Position numbers and translations under genes: made by a program. DNA of 29,558 nucleotides from Acidimicrobiaceae bacterium UBA7830 (GTDB lineage: Bacteria > Actinomycetota > Acidimicrobiia > Acidimicrobiales > Ilumatobacteraceae): assembly GCA_002501485.1 (NCBI GenBank), contig DLTS01000021.1, positions 1 to 29,558 of the forward strand, given 5' to 3'. Shown one piece after another: positions 15,669 through 23,353 of this stretch. Each line of letters begins with the position of its first letter. The stretch's first letter is position 1. A model generated the notes under the pieces. That model searched no databases. It was not told the DNA's origin and saw only the letters and a program-made list of their open reading frames with translations.

Positions 15669-16568
15669 ATGTCGATTTTTGTTAACGAAAACACCAAAGT
15701 CATCGTTCAGGGCCTCACCGGCGGACAGGGCAAATATCACGGTCTTCGCAACCGTGACTATGGCACCAATGTCGTTGCGGGTGTGACGCCAGGCAAAGGC
15801 GGCCAAGACGTCGAAGGCATCCCGATCTTCGACAGCGTTGCTGATGCAGTTGCAGCTACCGGCGCCGACGCCTCGTTTGTCGCAGTCCCACCCAAAGCAG
15901 CACCGGCGGCAATTCTCGAAGCGGCGGCGGCTGGCGTGTCGTTCGTCGTGTGCATCACCGAAGGCATTCCTGCCCAAGATGAGGCCCGGGTGTTCAACAC
16001 TTTGCTAGCCGACTATCCAAATACTCGGCTGCTCGGCCCCAACTGTCCGGGCATTATCAGCCCCGGAAAGTGCAATATCGGCATCACCGCAGGCGAGATC
16101 GCGTTGCCGCCCTCCGCAGAGGGTCCAAATGTTGGAATTGTGAGTCGCTCAGGAACCCTGACTTATCAGGCACTGTATGAGCTGAAGCAGAAGGGTATTG
16201 GCGTGTCGACGTGTGTCGGTATCGGTGGCGACCCTGTGCCAGGAACGAACTTCATCGATTGCCTGAGCGAGTTTCAAGCCGACCCAGATACGCACGCAAT
16301 CATCATGATCGGTGAGATCGGTGGATCGGCCGAAGAGGAAGCGGCCGATTTCATCAAAGCAAACGTGACAAAACCGATGAGCGCGTATATCGCTGGCGTC
16401 ACGGCGCCTGCGGGCAAGAAGATGGGCCACGCCGGTGCAATCGTCTCCGGCGGCAAGGGAACTGCCCAAGGCAAGATGGATGCATTGGCTGAGGCCGGCG
16501 TGAAGATCGGGCTTAACCCGACTGAGGCTGGCGAGTTGATGGCAGAAATCGTTGCCAATTTGAGCTGA
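15669..16568 (+). CDS. sucD: Succinyl-CoA ligase (ADP-forming), alpha subunit
   Basis: The 299-aa SucD has the CoA-binding Rossmann start (VIVQGLTGGQGKYH), LLGPNCPGIISPG, VSRSGTLTYQ, GIGGDPVPGTNFIDCL and the phosphohistidine loop KKMGHAGAIVSGG with active-site H254. It is complete and should form the heterodimer or heterotetramer with SucC. The gene starts 11 bp after sucC, with a GAGAGG ribosome site overlapping the sucC stop. Confidence 0.97.
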   Translation: MSIFVNENTKVIVQGLTGGQGKYHGLRNRDYGTNVVAGVTPGKGGQDVEGIPIFDSVADAVAATGADASFVAVPPKAAPAAILEAAAAGVSFVVCITEGIPAQDEARVFNTLLADYPNTRLLGPNCPGIISPGKCNIGITAGEIALPPSAEGPNVGIVSRSGTLTYQALYELKQKGIGVSTCVGIGGDPVPGTNFIDCLSEFQADPDTHAIIMIGEIGGSAEEEAADFIKANVTKPMSAYIAGVTAPAGKKMGHAGAIVSGGKGTAQGKMDALAEAGVKIGLNPTEAGELMAEIVANLS

Positions 16569-16574
16569 GTTCGT

Positions 16575-18092
16575 ATGCCCAATGCTCTTGTCTCTGTCTA
16601 TGACAAGACCGGTGTAGTTGACCTTGCTCGTGAACTTCACGAGCTCGGGTGGTCATTATTGTCGTCGGGCGGAACTGCTGCTGTTATCGGTGATGCGGGG
16701 GTTCCCGTCACCGACGTCGCCGAGATCACAGGTGTTCCGGCGATCCTTGGGCATCGGGTTGTCACACTTCATCCGAAAGTTCACGGTGGCATCCTTGCTG
16801 ACCGTTCAGATGCGACCCATCAGGCCGATCTTGCGGAATACGGCATCGATCCCATCGATGTGGTGATCGTCAATCTATATCCGTTCTCAACGGCGCCCGG
16901 GGTTGAACTCATCGATATTGGCGGCCCAGCGATGGTGAGAGCTGCAGCAAAGAATTTCGCCGATGTTGGTGTGGTGGTGAATCCCGACGACTATCAGTCG
17001 GTTGTCGACGAGATTCGTCAACACGGAGCGTTGCAGCAGTCGACACGAATACGCCTCGCGCGGGACGCATTTGCGCATACAGCGGCGTATGACGCAGCGA
17101 TTGTTCGTTGGTTTGATGAGGTCCACGATGAAGGTGGCGATGAGTTGCCGCCAACCCTTCACCTTGCTCTCGAGCGAGTTGAAACGTTGAGATACGGAGA
17201 GAATCCGCATCAGATCGGTGCCCGATATCGAGATTTCACGTCGGCATCTGCCCAGAGCGGTTGGTGGGAAACATCGGTCCAGCACGGTGGAAAGGCAATG
17301 AGCTATCTCAACGTCTATGACACTGAAGCGGCGTGGCGCCTCGTGCATCAGTTCGGGGACCCAACGTCGGTTGTGATTAAGCATGCCAACCCCTGCGGAG
17401 TGGCAAGCGCTCAAACGATCGATGAGGCCTACCACCTTGCGCACAATTGTGATCCGGTGAGTGCGTTTGGCGGAATCGTGGCGGTCAACCGACCGGTCAC
17501 CCAGACAATGGCTGAATCGCTCGCTCCCGTCTTCACTGAGGTCGTGATTGCGCCTAGCTATGAAGAGGGCGCTCTCGAGGCATTGACCGCAAAGGCGAAC
17601 TTACGAGTGCTCAGCGCAGAGAGGCCAGACGGTCGACGTTTCGATCTGCGGCCGATAGATGGTGGCATGCTCGTACAGACCACTGACGATGTGTCGGTTG
17701 ACATTGAGAATTGGTCTGTCGTCACTGATGCGAAACCGACCGACGAACAGTGGGATGACATCAAGTTTGCGTGGCAAGTCTGTGCGGCCGTTTCGTCGAA
17801 CGCCATCGTGTATGCGAAAGACCGGCAGGCATTTGGCATCGGTGCTGGACAGCAAAATCGTCTTGATTCATCTCGTATCGCTGCTGAACGCTCTGCCGGC
17901 CGCGCCGAGGGAGGGGTATGCGCAAGCGATGCATTCTTTCCATTTCGAGACGGCCTCGACGCGGCGGTTGCGGCCGGGATTCGAGCGGTGGTGCAACCGG
18001 GTGGAAGCGTGCGTGACGACGAAGTGATTGCCGCTGCGAACGAGGCGGGAATTGCGATGGTGTTCACCGGGCGCCGCCACTTCCGCCACTAG
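16575..18092 (+). CDS. purH: Bifunctional AICAR formyltransferase/IMP cyclohydrolase
   Basis: The 505-aa PurH has an N-terminal MGS-type IMP cyclohydrolase domain (~1-130: SVYDKTG, SSGGTA, RVVTLHPKVHGGIL) and a C-terminal AICAR transformylase domain (LRYGENPHQ, the catalytic pair K269-H270 in KHANPCG, GIGAGQQNR, and the C-terminal FTGRRHFRH). It performs the last two steps of de novo IMP synthesis. It starts 6 bp after sucD and is probably co-transcribed with it. No other pur gene is near, so its placement behind sucCD is unusual compared with the common purN-purH arrangement. Confidence 0.97.
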   Translation: MPNALVSVYDKTGVVDLARELHELGWSLLSSGGTAAVIGDAGVPVTDVAEITGVPAILGHRVVTLHPKVHGGILADRSDATHQADLAEYGIDPIDVVIVNLYPFSTAPGVELIDIGGPAMVRAAAKNFADVGVVVNPDDYQSVVDEIRQHGALQQSTRIRLARDAFAHTAAYDAAIVRWFDEVHDEGGDELPPTLHLALERVETLRYGENPHQIGARYRDFTSASAQSGWWETSVQHGGKAMSYLNVYDTEAAWRLVHQFGDPTSVVIKHANPCGVASAQTIDEAYHLAHNCDPVSAFGGIVAVNRPVTQTMAESLAPVFTEVVIAPSYEEGALEALTAKANLRVLSAERPDGRRFDLRPIDGGMLVQTTDDVSVDIENWSVVTDAKPTDEQWDDIKFAWQVCAAVSSNAIVYAKDRQAFGIGAGQQNRLDSSRIAAERSAGRAEGGVCASDAFFPFRDGLDAAVAAGIRAVVQPGGSVRDDEVIAAANEAGIAMVFTGRRHFRH

Positions 18093-18117
18093 ACGCCGAA
18101 GTTTCCTTTTCAGCGGC

Positions 18118-18123
18118 GATACT
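18118..18123 (+). promoter_or_regulatory. Putative -10 of the acyltransferase gene
   Basis: GATACT ends 7 nt before the ATG at 18131. It deviates at the first base from TAnnnT but keeps A2 and T6. Confidence 0.35.
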
Positions 18124-18130
18124 GGAGACA

Positions 18131-20107
18131 ATGTCGAAGACCTCCGACCGCACGTCTGCAACTGCGCAGGCGAACTCCTTGTCGAAAGTGCCGTATTTGC
18201 CAGCGCTCGACGGCTTGCGTGCGCTCGCAGTTGTTGCGGTGATGGTGTATCACGCCAATAGCGAGTGGCTCCCGGGCGGGTTTCTTGGCGTTGAAGTCTT
18301 CTTTGTGTTGAGTGGCTATCTCATCACGTTGCTGTTGCTTGCGGAGCATGATCGTGATGGAGCGATCGATCTCCGATCGTTCTGGGCGCGACGAGCCCGA
18401 CGACTGCTACCTGCGCTTTTCGCCGTGCTGTTGTCGGTGGCGGTCGTTGCAACTCTGCTCCGCCCCGAAACTCTTGGGAAAGTACGTGGCGACATCATCG
18501 CCGGCTTCTTCTACGGCTCAAACTGGTTCCAGCTGTGGGTTGGCGCTGGCTACGCGGCAAGCGGCGATTTTGCTCCTCTACGCCACCTGTGGAGCCTCGC
18601 GGTTGAAGAACAGTTCTACCTGCTGTGGCCGCTCGTCATGGTTGCGGTGACACGCAAACAGGTGGTGCGCGTTGGACGGATGGTGCTCCTTTTTGTGGGA
18701 AGCGCGTTAGCTGTCACGCTGCTCGTTGCACTGCTTCATCACAGCGGACCGATCGGTGAATGCTCGGCAACACCGGACGCCTACTGGCAGATAGGGGGGC
18801 GATGCTTCTCGATTGCCGATGTGCTGTATCTCTCGACCCCGACAAGAGCGAGCGGTTTGTTGCTCGGAGCCGCCTTTGCAATGGTGTGGCGACCGAACGC
18901 AGTCATGCGAGGAAAACTGGGTAGGCGTCCGGCACGTCTTGACGCCGTCGCGATCATCGGTCTTGCGGCGTTGGCGATCTTGATCGTCAAGGTCAGCTAC
19001 CTCAAGGCTGACCCAAGCGGAGCTGGAATTGTTGCTGACGGCGCGTTGATGCGAGGCGGTTTCTTATGGACCGCTGTCGCCACGTTGGCTGTGCTTGGGG
19101 CTCTTGTGCATCGACGTTCATACGTAGGACGCGTGCTAGCGATTCCGCCGTTGTTATGGCTGGGCACCCGTTCATACGGTCTTTACCTGTATCACTGGCC
19201 GATTTATCAGGTCATTCGGCGAGTGGCAGGCGTGCCGTTGTCGGTGGTCGAATTTGTCGTGGCAATGGTGCTCACAGGTGTTATCGCAGAAGTGTCGTAC
19301 CGCTATCTGGAGATGCCTATTCGGCGCGGCAGCTTTAAGGAAGAGACAACCACTCGTGTCCGAGCGTGGCGACCGAAGTCGCGACGGATCATTGCTGTGT
19401 TGGGGCTTGTTGGAGCAGTGGTCGTTGGGTTTTCAGGATTCAGAGTTGCTACCGCAGATCTTGAACTTAACCAGATTGAGGCATCGATCGCCGCTGGCGA
19501 AGAAGAGGTGACATCGGTCGAAGAACTTCTTGGTGAGGTCACGTCCATAAACGCTCAGCCCAACGACGATCCTGCTCCTGAGGGTGCGGAAGAGACTGCC
19601 GTCACCACAACCACACCTGCCGCTGTCGTGGTACCACAGCGCGATCCAGTGCAGTTCTTGGCGATCGGGGACTCGGTGATGCTTGGCGCAGCCGGAGTGC
19701 TACGTGAGCGTGGGTACACCGTCAACGCAGAGAAGAACCGACAGCTGAAGGGGACGCTTGAGTTTCTGCAGCAATTGAAAGACGCAGGGACATTCGGCGA
19801 TGTTCTCGTAGTTCACCTCGGCACTAACGGGCCGATTGCCCGAGATGATCTCGATACTTTCTTGGAGATCGTCAGCGAGGTCCCGCTGGTTGTAATGCTG
19901 AATGTTCGAGGCGAAGTCGCGTGGCGATCATCAAATAATGAAGTTCTTGCTTCGATTGATGTGGAGGGCGACAACATTGTGGTCGTCGACTGGCTCGCAG
20001 AATCGCAGAATTGTGCTCGCGCCTGTTTCAGCGATGATGGGATACATCTGTTGGGTGATGGCCAAGTGTTTTATGCAGACGTGATCCGAAATATCACGGG
20101 AAAGTAG
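18131..20107 (+). CDS. OatA-like acyltransferase-3/SGNH fusion
   Basis: The 658-aa protein has an N-terminal acyltransferase-3 membrane domain (about ten TM helices; LPALDGLRA 23-31, H41 in MVYH, SGYLIT, SFWARRARRLLPA, HLWSLAVEEQFY) and a final TM (~419-438). An acidic then Pro/Thr-rich linker (~445-505) connects to a C-terminal extracytoplasmic SGNH domain: GDSV with S515, GTNG (564-567), and the catalytic D636-x-x-H639. The layout is that of OatA-type O-acetyltransferases, which move acetyl groups across the membrane onto peptidoglycan or surface glycans. It is probably a single-gene unit with its own promoter. Confidence 0.92.
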   Translation: MSKTSDRTSATAQANSLSKVPYLPALDGLRALAVVAVMVYHANSEWLPGGFLGVEVFFVLSGYLITLLLLAEHDRDGAIDLRSFWARRARRLLPALFAVLLSVAVVATLLRPETLGKVRGDIIAGFFYGSNWFQLWVGAGYAASGDFAPLRHLWSLAVEEQFYLLWPLVMVAVTRKQVVRVGRMVLLFVGSALAVTLLVALLHHSGPIGECSATPDAYWQIGGRCFSIADVLYLSTPTRASGLLLGAAFAMVWRPNAVMRGKLGRRPARLDAVAIIGLAALAILIVKVSYLKADPSGAGIVADGALMRGGFLWTAVATLAVLGALVHRRSYVGRVLAIPPLLWLGTRSYGLYLYHWPIYQVIRRVAGVPLSVVEFVVAMVLTGVIAEVSYRYLEMPIRRGSFKEETTTRVRAWRPKSRRIIAVLGLVGAVVVGFSGFRVATADLELNQIEASIAAGEEEVTSVEELLGEVTSINAQPNDDPAPEGAEETAVTTTTPAAVVVPQRDPVQFLAIGDSVMLGAAGVLRERGYTVNAEKNRQLKGTLEFLQQLKDAGTFGDVLVVHLGTNGPIARDDLDTFLEIVSEVPLVVMLNVRGEVAWRSSNNEVLASIDVEGDNIVVVDWLAESQNCARACFSDDGIHLLGDGQVFYADVIRNITGK

Positions 20108-20171
20108 AGCCAACGGTTTTGGGAGAGCCCGACGGCGACGGTCCGTTTAGTTGAAACAACCTTCGCAGGCG

Positions 20172-20177
20172 TACGCT
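20172..20177 (+). promoter_or_regulatory. Putative -10 of mdh (leaderless)
   Basis: TACGCT ends 6 nt before the ATG at 20184; a TTGAAA at 20151-20156 lies 15 nt upstream and may be a -35. GGAGG at 20178-20182 is only 1 nt from the ATG, too close to act as a ribosome site. Confidence 0.5.
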
Positions 20178-20183
20178 GGAGGA

Positions 20184-21170
20184 ATGACAACTCCTCTACG
20201 TGTGGCGGTCACCGGTGCCGCCGGCCAGATCGGTTACTCGCTTCTTTTCCGGATCGCTTCAGGGTCGATGTTGGGTCCTGACACTCCAGTCGCTCTGCAA
20301 CTACTAGAGATCACTCCGGCGCTCGGTGCCCTTGAGGGGGTCAAGATGGAGCTTGACGATTCGGCCTTCCCGCTTTTGAGTTCAATTACCTGCACTGATG
20401 ATGCCGATGTTGCATTCGGCGATGCTGACGTTGCGCTACTCGTTGGCGCAATGCCACGCAAGGCGGGCATGGAGCGCTCCGATCTCCTGTCGGCAAACGG
20501 TGGGATTTTCAAGCCCCAGGGTGAGGCGCTGTCACGTTCTGCCAAGCGCGATGTCAAGATCCTCGTCGTCGGCAACCCAGCAAACACCAATGCCTTGATC
20601 GCTCAGCAGAACGCACCTGACCTTGATCCAGGTCGTTTCACTGCAATGACTCGACTCGACCACAACCGGGCCGTAACGCAGATCGCCCAAAAGCTTGATG
20701 CATCAGTGAACGATGTGCGCAACATGACGATTTGGGGTAACCACTCGACCACTCAGTACCCTGACCTTTTCCATTGCGAGGTCGATGGCAAAAACGCCTA
20801 TGAGGCAGTAAATGATCACGAATGGGTTGATTCGGAGTTCATTCCAACGGTTGCGAAGCGCGGAGCTGCGATCATCGAAGCTCGCGGAGCATCATCAGCG
20901 GCATCGGCTGCAAATGCCGCTGTCGACCACATTCGTTCGTGGTCGTCGGGAACCGCTCCCGGCGACTGGGTATCGATGTCGATTCCATCAGATGGCTCGT
21001 ATGGCGTCCCAGAGGGAATTATCTCTTCATTTCCATGCACTTGTGAAAACGGTGAGTACAAGATCGTGCAGGGTCTCGACATCGACGACTACAGCCGTGG
21101 AAAGATCGACGCATCTGCTGGTGAGCTCGTCGAGGAACGTGACGCCGTTCGCGAACTCGGCTTGATCTAG
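20184..21170 (+). CDS. mdh: Malate dehydrogenase
   Basis: The 328-aa NAD-dependent malate dehydrogenase has the Rossmann start VAVTGAAGQIGYSLLFRIASG, the substrate-binding R92/R98 in GAMPRKAGMERSDLL, VVGNPANTNA with N131, R157 and D159 in TRLDHNRA, and the catalytic H187 in WGNHSTTQYPD. The length is normal for the bacterial MDH type found in actinobacteria. The frame is open 11 codons further upstream to a TTG, but the promoter hexamer and the conserved N-terminus favour ATG 20184. It catalyses malate/oxaloacetate interconversion in the TCA cycle. It converges on the phosphorylase gene. Confidence 0.97.
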   Translation: MTTPLRVAVTGAAGQIGYSLLFRIASGSMLGPDTPVALQLLEITPALGALEGVKMELDDSAFPLLSSITCTDDADVAFGDADVALLVGAMPRKAGMERSDLLSANGGIFKPQGEALSRSAKRDVKILVVGNPANTNALIAQQNAPDLDPGRFTAMTRLDHNRAVTQIAQKLDASVNDVRNMTIWGNHSTTQYPDLFHCEVDGKNAYEAVNDHEWVDSEFIPTVAKRGAAIIEARGASSAASAANAAVDHIRSWSSGTAPGDWVSMSIPSDGSYGVPEGIISSFPCTCENGEYKIVQGLDIDDYSRGKIDASAGELVEERDAVRELGLI

Positions 21171-21203
21171 CAGGATGCTCGTAAAGTCGAGCTCAAATCA
21201 GCG

Positions 21204-21917
21204 CTACGACACAGCAATACGGCACGCAAGGTGCATCATGGTGTCGACTCCTTGCGTAAGTTCTTCGTCTGAGATTCGGACTGTTGATCCGTCATCGCCG
21301 AGTACGTCAGACACAGTCATCATTGCGAGCGCCTCGATGTGATGAGTGGCGGCGACTGTGTACATCATCGCTGCTTCCATTTCGACGCCGACATGCCCAG
21401 TTGACTTCCATTTTGCGAATGCGGTGGCATCAGGATCGTAGAACAGTCCACTCGTCACGATGGGACCTACATGCACAGCGCTGCCTTCAGCTGAGGCGAG
21501 ATCTACGGCGGCCTGAACAAGAGCAAATGTTGCCGTAGGGGAGAACCCGCTGACACCTGAATAGCGAATTGGGGTGGTGTCATCCGCAGTGGCACTCATC
21601 GCAATGACGGTGTCACCCATCTTTATTCCATCGAGAAGACCACCGCAGGTGCCAACCCGAACGAAGCGACGGGCGCCGAGTTGCGCAAGCTCTTCGAACA
21701 CGATGCCAGCCGATGGGCAGCCCATACCGGTCGTTTGCACACTGATCGGACGGCCTTCAAACGTGCCGGTGTATCCGAGCATCCCGCGCTCTGAATTGAC
21801 GAGACGAAAACCTGGGTCAAAAAACGTTTCGGCGATATGCGTTGCCCGATTGGGATCGCCGGGGCACAACACGTGTTCGGCGTAGTCCCCGGGCTCTGCT
21901 CGCAAGTGAATCGGCAT
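21204..21917 (-). CDS. deoD: Purine nucleoside phosphorylase, DeoD type
   Basis: The 237-aa NP-I family phosphorylase has the phosphate-binding GDPNRA (20-25), ERGMLGYTGTFEGRPISV, RVGTCGG (87-93), the nucleoside-binding VEMEAA (178-183) and catalytic D204 in TVSD. Length and motif order match the DeoD hexameric PNPs, which split purine (deoxy)nucleosides with phosphate in salvage. The E. coli SDHIRTHE loop is changed to SDVLGDDGS, so specificity may differ, and uridine phosphorylase-like activity cannot be excluded. TAGTCT lies 6 nt before the ATG. Confidence 0.88.
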   Translation of the reverse strand: MPIHLRAEPGDYAEHVLCPGDPNRATHIAETFFDPGFRLVNSERGMLGYTGTFEGRPISVQTTGMGCPSAGIVFEELAQLGARRFVRVGTCGGLLDGIKMGDTVIAMSATADDTTPIRYSGVSGFSPTATFALVQAAVDLASAEGSAVHVGPIVTSGLFYDPDATAFAKWKSTGHVGVEMEAAMMYTVAATHHIEALAMMTVSDVLGDDGSTVRISDEELTQGVDTMMHLACRIAVS

Positions 21918-21923
21918 GTGGAA

Positions 21924-21929
21924 AGACTA
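21924..21929 (-). promoter_or_regulatory. Putative -10 of deoD (leaderless)
   Basis: TAGTCT on the minus strand ends 6 nt before the ATG at 21917, inside the 21-bp gap behind the SCP2-like gene. Confidence 0.5.
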
Positions 21930-21938
21930 GGCGAGGAC

Positions 21939-22364
21939 TTACGCGAGGTAGCGAGTGCGTACCCGCACCGTCTTGAACACTTCATCGAGTGCGGCGAACA
22001 CCTCTTGAGCACCCATCAGCGCCTCGCGATCACCGAAGAGCAGAATCTTCCCCGTCACAAATGCTTCTTGAGCATTGAGTTCACCGGTCGCAACTGCAAC
22101 TGCGGTCTCGTAACTTTGCTGCATTTTGACATCTTCAGGGTCTGCGGGGCCTGCGCCAAAGGCGGCAGTACCGTCAGCAACCTGAAGGTGATAGGTAACG
22201 TCGCCTTCAGGGGCATCTTCCACTATCTGAGTGACGCCAATTGAGTGGTGAGTCGCGAGATCAGCAAGCTCTGCACTTTCACGAACCTCGCGACTGAGTT
22301 CGCGTATCCAGGCGAGTGAGAGATAGTCGATCATCTCTTCGTCGTAATTGTCATCGGTACTCAC
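21939..22364 (-). CDS. SCP2-like (sterol-carrier) protein
   Basis: From the GTG at 22364 the 141-aa protein shows the general pattern of SCP2-like lipid-binding proteins: VTYHLQVADGTAAFGAGPA, then DVKMQQSYETAVAVATGELNAQEAFVTGKILLFGD, then a C-terminal helix. These resemble the strand-helix pattern and the GK(I/L)...GD turn of the SCP2 fold. The function is probably binding or presenting a lipid or acyl-CoA. The frame runs on to 22649, but that part overlaps the divergent gene and does not look like protein. An alternative start is the ATG at 22334 (MIDYLS). Confidence 0.7.
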   Translation of the reverse strand: MSTDDNYDEEMIDYLSLAWIRELSREVRESAELADLATHHSIGVTQIVEDAPEGDVTYHLQVADGTAAFGAGPADPEDVKMQQSYETAVAVATGELNAQEAFVTGKILLFGDREALMGAQEVFAALDEVFKTVRVRTRYLA

Positions 22365-22372
22365 AGGAGTCC

Positions 22373-22378
22373 TATTCT
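22373..22378 (+). promoter_or_regulatory. Putative -10 between divergent genes
   Basis: TATTCT ends 7 nt before the GTG at 22386. Read on the other strand, the same bases give CAGAAT (22374-22379) 9 nt before the SCP2-like GTG, so one AT-rich heptamer may serve both directions. Confidence 0.5.
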
Positions 22379-22385
22379 GCCTCGT

Positions 22386-23090
22386 GTGGACATCGAACCG
22401 GTCGAAGAGAGCCCGCATGAGGGTTGTATCGATGAATGGTGGTTTGGTTGGTGGGTCCCTGGTGCCGCCGGAGGCATCTGCGGACATCGCTCTGACCCCG
22501 TACGACGACTCCTCGGATATTGGTGGGCCTGGATCGCTCCGGGTGAGAAGTTTTTGCATATTACCGACTGGGAAATTCCGATGCGGAAGATAAACGGCCT
22601 CATGAAAGGCGAGCTGCTTTGGGCTGAACATGTCTGTGAATCTCCGCATGCGCAGTGGACTGTGTCGAACGAGTCTCGAGCGACCGCTCTCGATGACCCC
22701 ACCGATCTCAAAGGATTGGGGTATGGCATGCCGACGGCGATTGCGTCGGATCTCGAATGGTACGCAATAAGCCCTTCAGTTTCTCTTGTCGAAGAATATG
22801 GGTACGAGCAGTCTGGGGTTGTGCATGGGGTCGTTGAAGTGGAGGGGCGTTCACCGTTTGGTCTCGATGAGATTTCTGCATGGAGATGCCATCGTTGGTG
22901 GACCCACGGGTCTGACATCCCGAAGATGGTGATGTCGCGCACATCAGACCATGATGCTGATGTCATCTTTCAGACACCTGAGGAATCGCTGTGGATCTTC
23001 AGTCTTGATGAGCACGGGTGGTCTCAGGTCATTCAACCGGCGTCCGGCGAGTCCTCCTCTGAAGGGCGACAACGAGGCACGGCACCATGA
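22386..23090 (+). CDS. Trp-rich protein of unknown function (possibly AttH-like)
   Basis: This 234-aa protein has no signal peptide or TM segment. The N-terminus is very rich in Trp (DEWWFGWWVPG, YWWAWIAPG) and is followed by alternating strand-like segments such as HAQWTVSNESRA and the motif ARG-CHRWW near residue 170. I do not recognise a definite family; the pattern recalls lipocalin-like AttH/CrtC-type proteins that bind lipids, which would fit the neighbouring SCP2-like gene. The start GTG is supported by TATTCT 7 nt upstream. The last ~20 codons overlap the DUF4349 remnant on the other strand, and that Ser/Glu-rich tail may be a read-through extension. Confidence 0.6.
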   Translation: MDIEPVEESPHEGCIDEWWFGWWVPGAAGGICGHRSDPVRRLLGYWWAWIAPGEKFLHITDWEIPMRKINGLMKGELLWAEHVCESPHAQWTVSNESRATALDDPTDLKGLGYGMPTAIASDLEWYAISPSVSLVEEYGYEQSGVVHGVVEVEGRSPFGLDEISAWRCHRWWTHGSDIPKMVMSRTSDHDADVIFQTPEESLWIFSLDEHGWSQVIQPASGESSSEGRQRGTAP

Positions 23091-23328
23091 CGGCCACAAG
23101 ATACGGGCTTGTTGCGGCAACAAGCCAACCAAGAGACCTCATCGCCGCAACAAATGACGACCAGCCATCAACGAAGCCCGAAATGGTGGTTCGATCAGAA
23201 TCTGAAAAGGGCGCATCGCCCGAAGAGTAGAGATCGATGGTCACGGTCGAGAGGGCAACACGATCGGCAAGAGATGCTTGTCGAGCTAGTTGCACATCAA
23301 GGTCGGTTTGACGATGCCACCAACACAT
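23029..23328 (-). pseudogene. DUF4349 C-terminal remnant
   Basis: On the minus strand the ~90-residue segment ARQASLADRVALSTVTIDL, a linker, GFVDGWSSFVAAMRSLGW, a TM helix (LVAVMVPCLVVAL) and a basic tail (QRRTRR) matches the C-terminal end of DUF4349 membrane proteins. The signal peptide and the N-terminal sandwich and coiled-coil domains are missing: upstream on this strand lies the antisense of the DUF3097 gene. It also overlaps the 3' end of the convergent Trp-rich gene. It is best read as a decayed or truncated gene; a short expressed membrane protein starting near 23328 remains possible. Confidence 0.55.
23106..23126. terminator. Hairpin downstream of the Trp-rich gene
   Basis: GGCTTGTTG (23106-23114) and CAACAAGCC (23118-23126) form a perfect 9-bp stem with a 3-nt loop, 16 bp after the Trp-rich gene's stop. 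There is no T-run, so termination is uncertain. Confidence 0.4.
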
Positions 23329-23353
23329 TGGTTCCCTCTGGCACTCTGGAGGG

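Noticed and set aside
22365..22649. N-terminal extension of the SCP2-like protein
   Set aside because: It is antisense to the Trp-rich gene and shows no domain; the GTG at 22364 is preferred.
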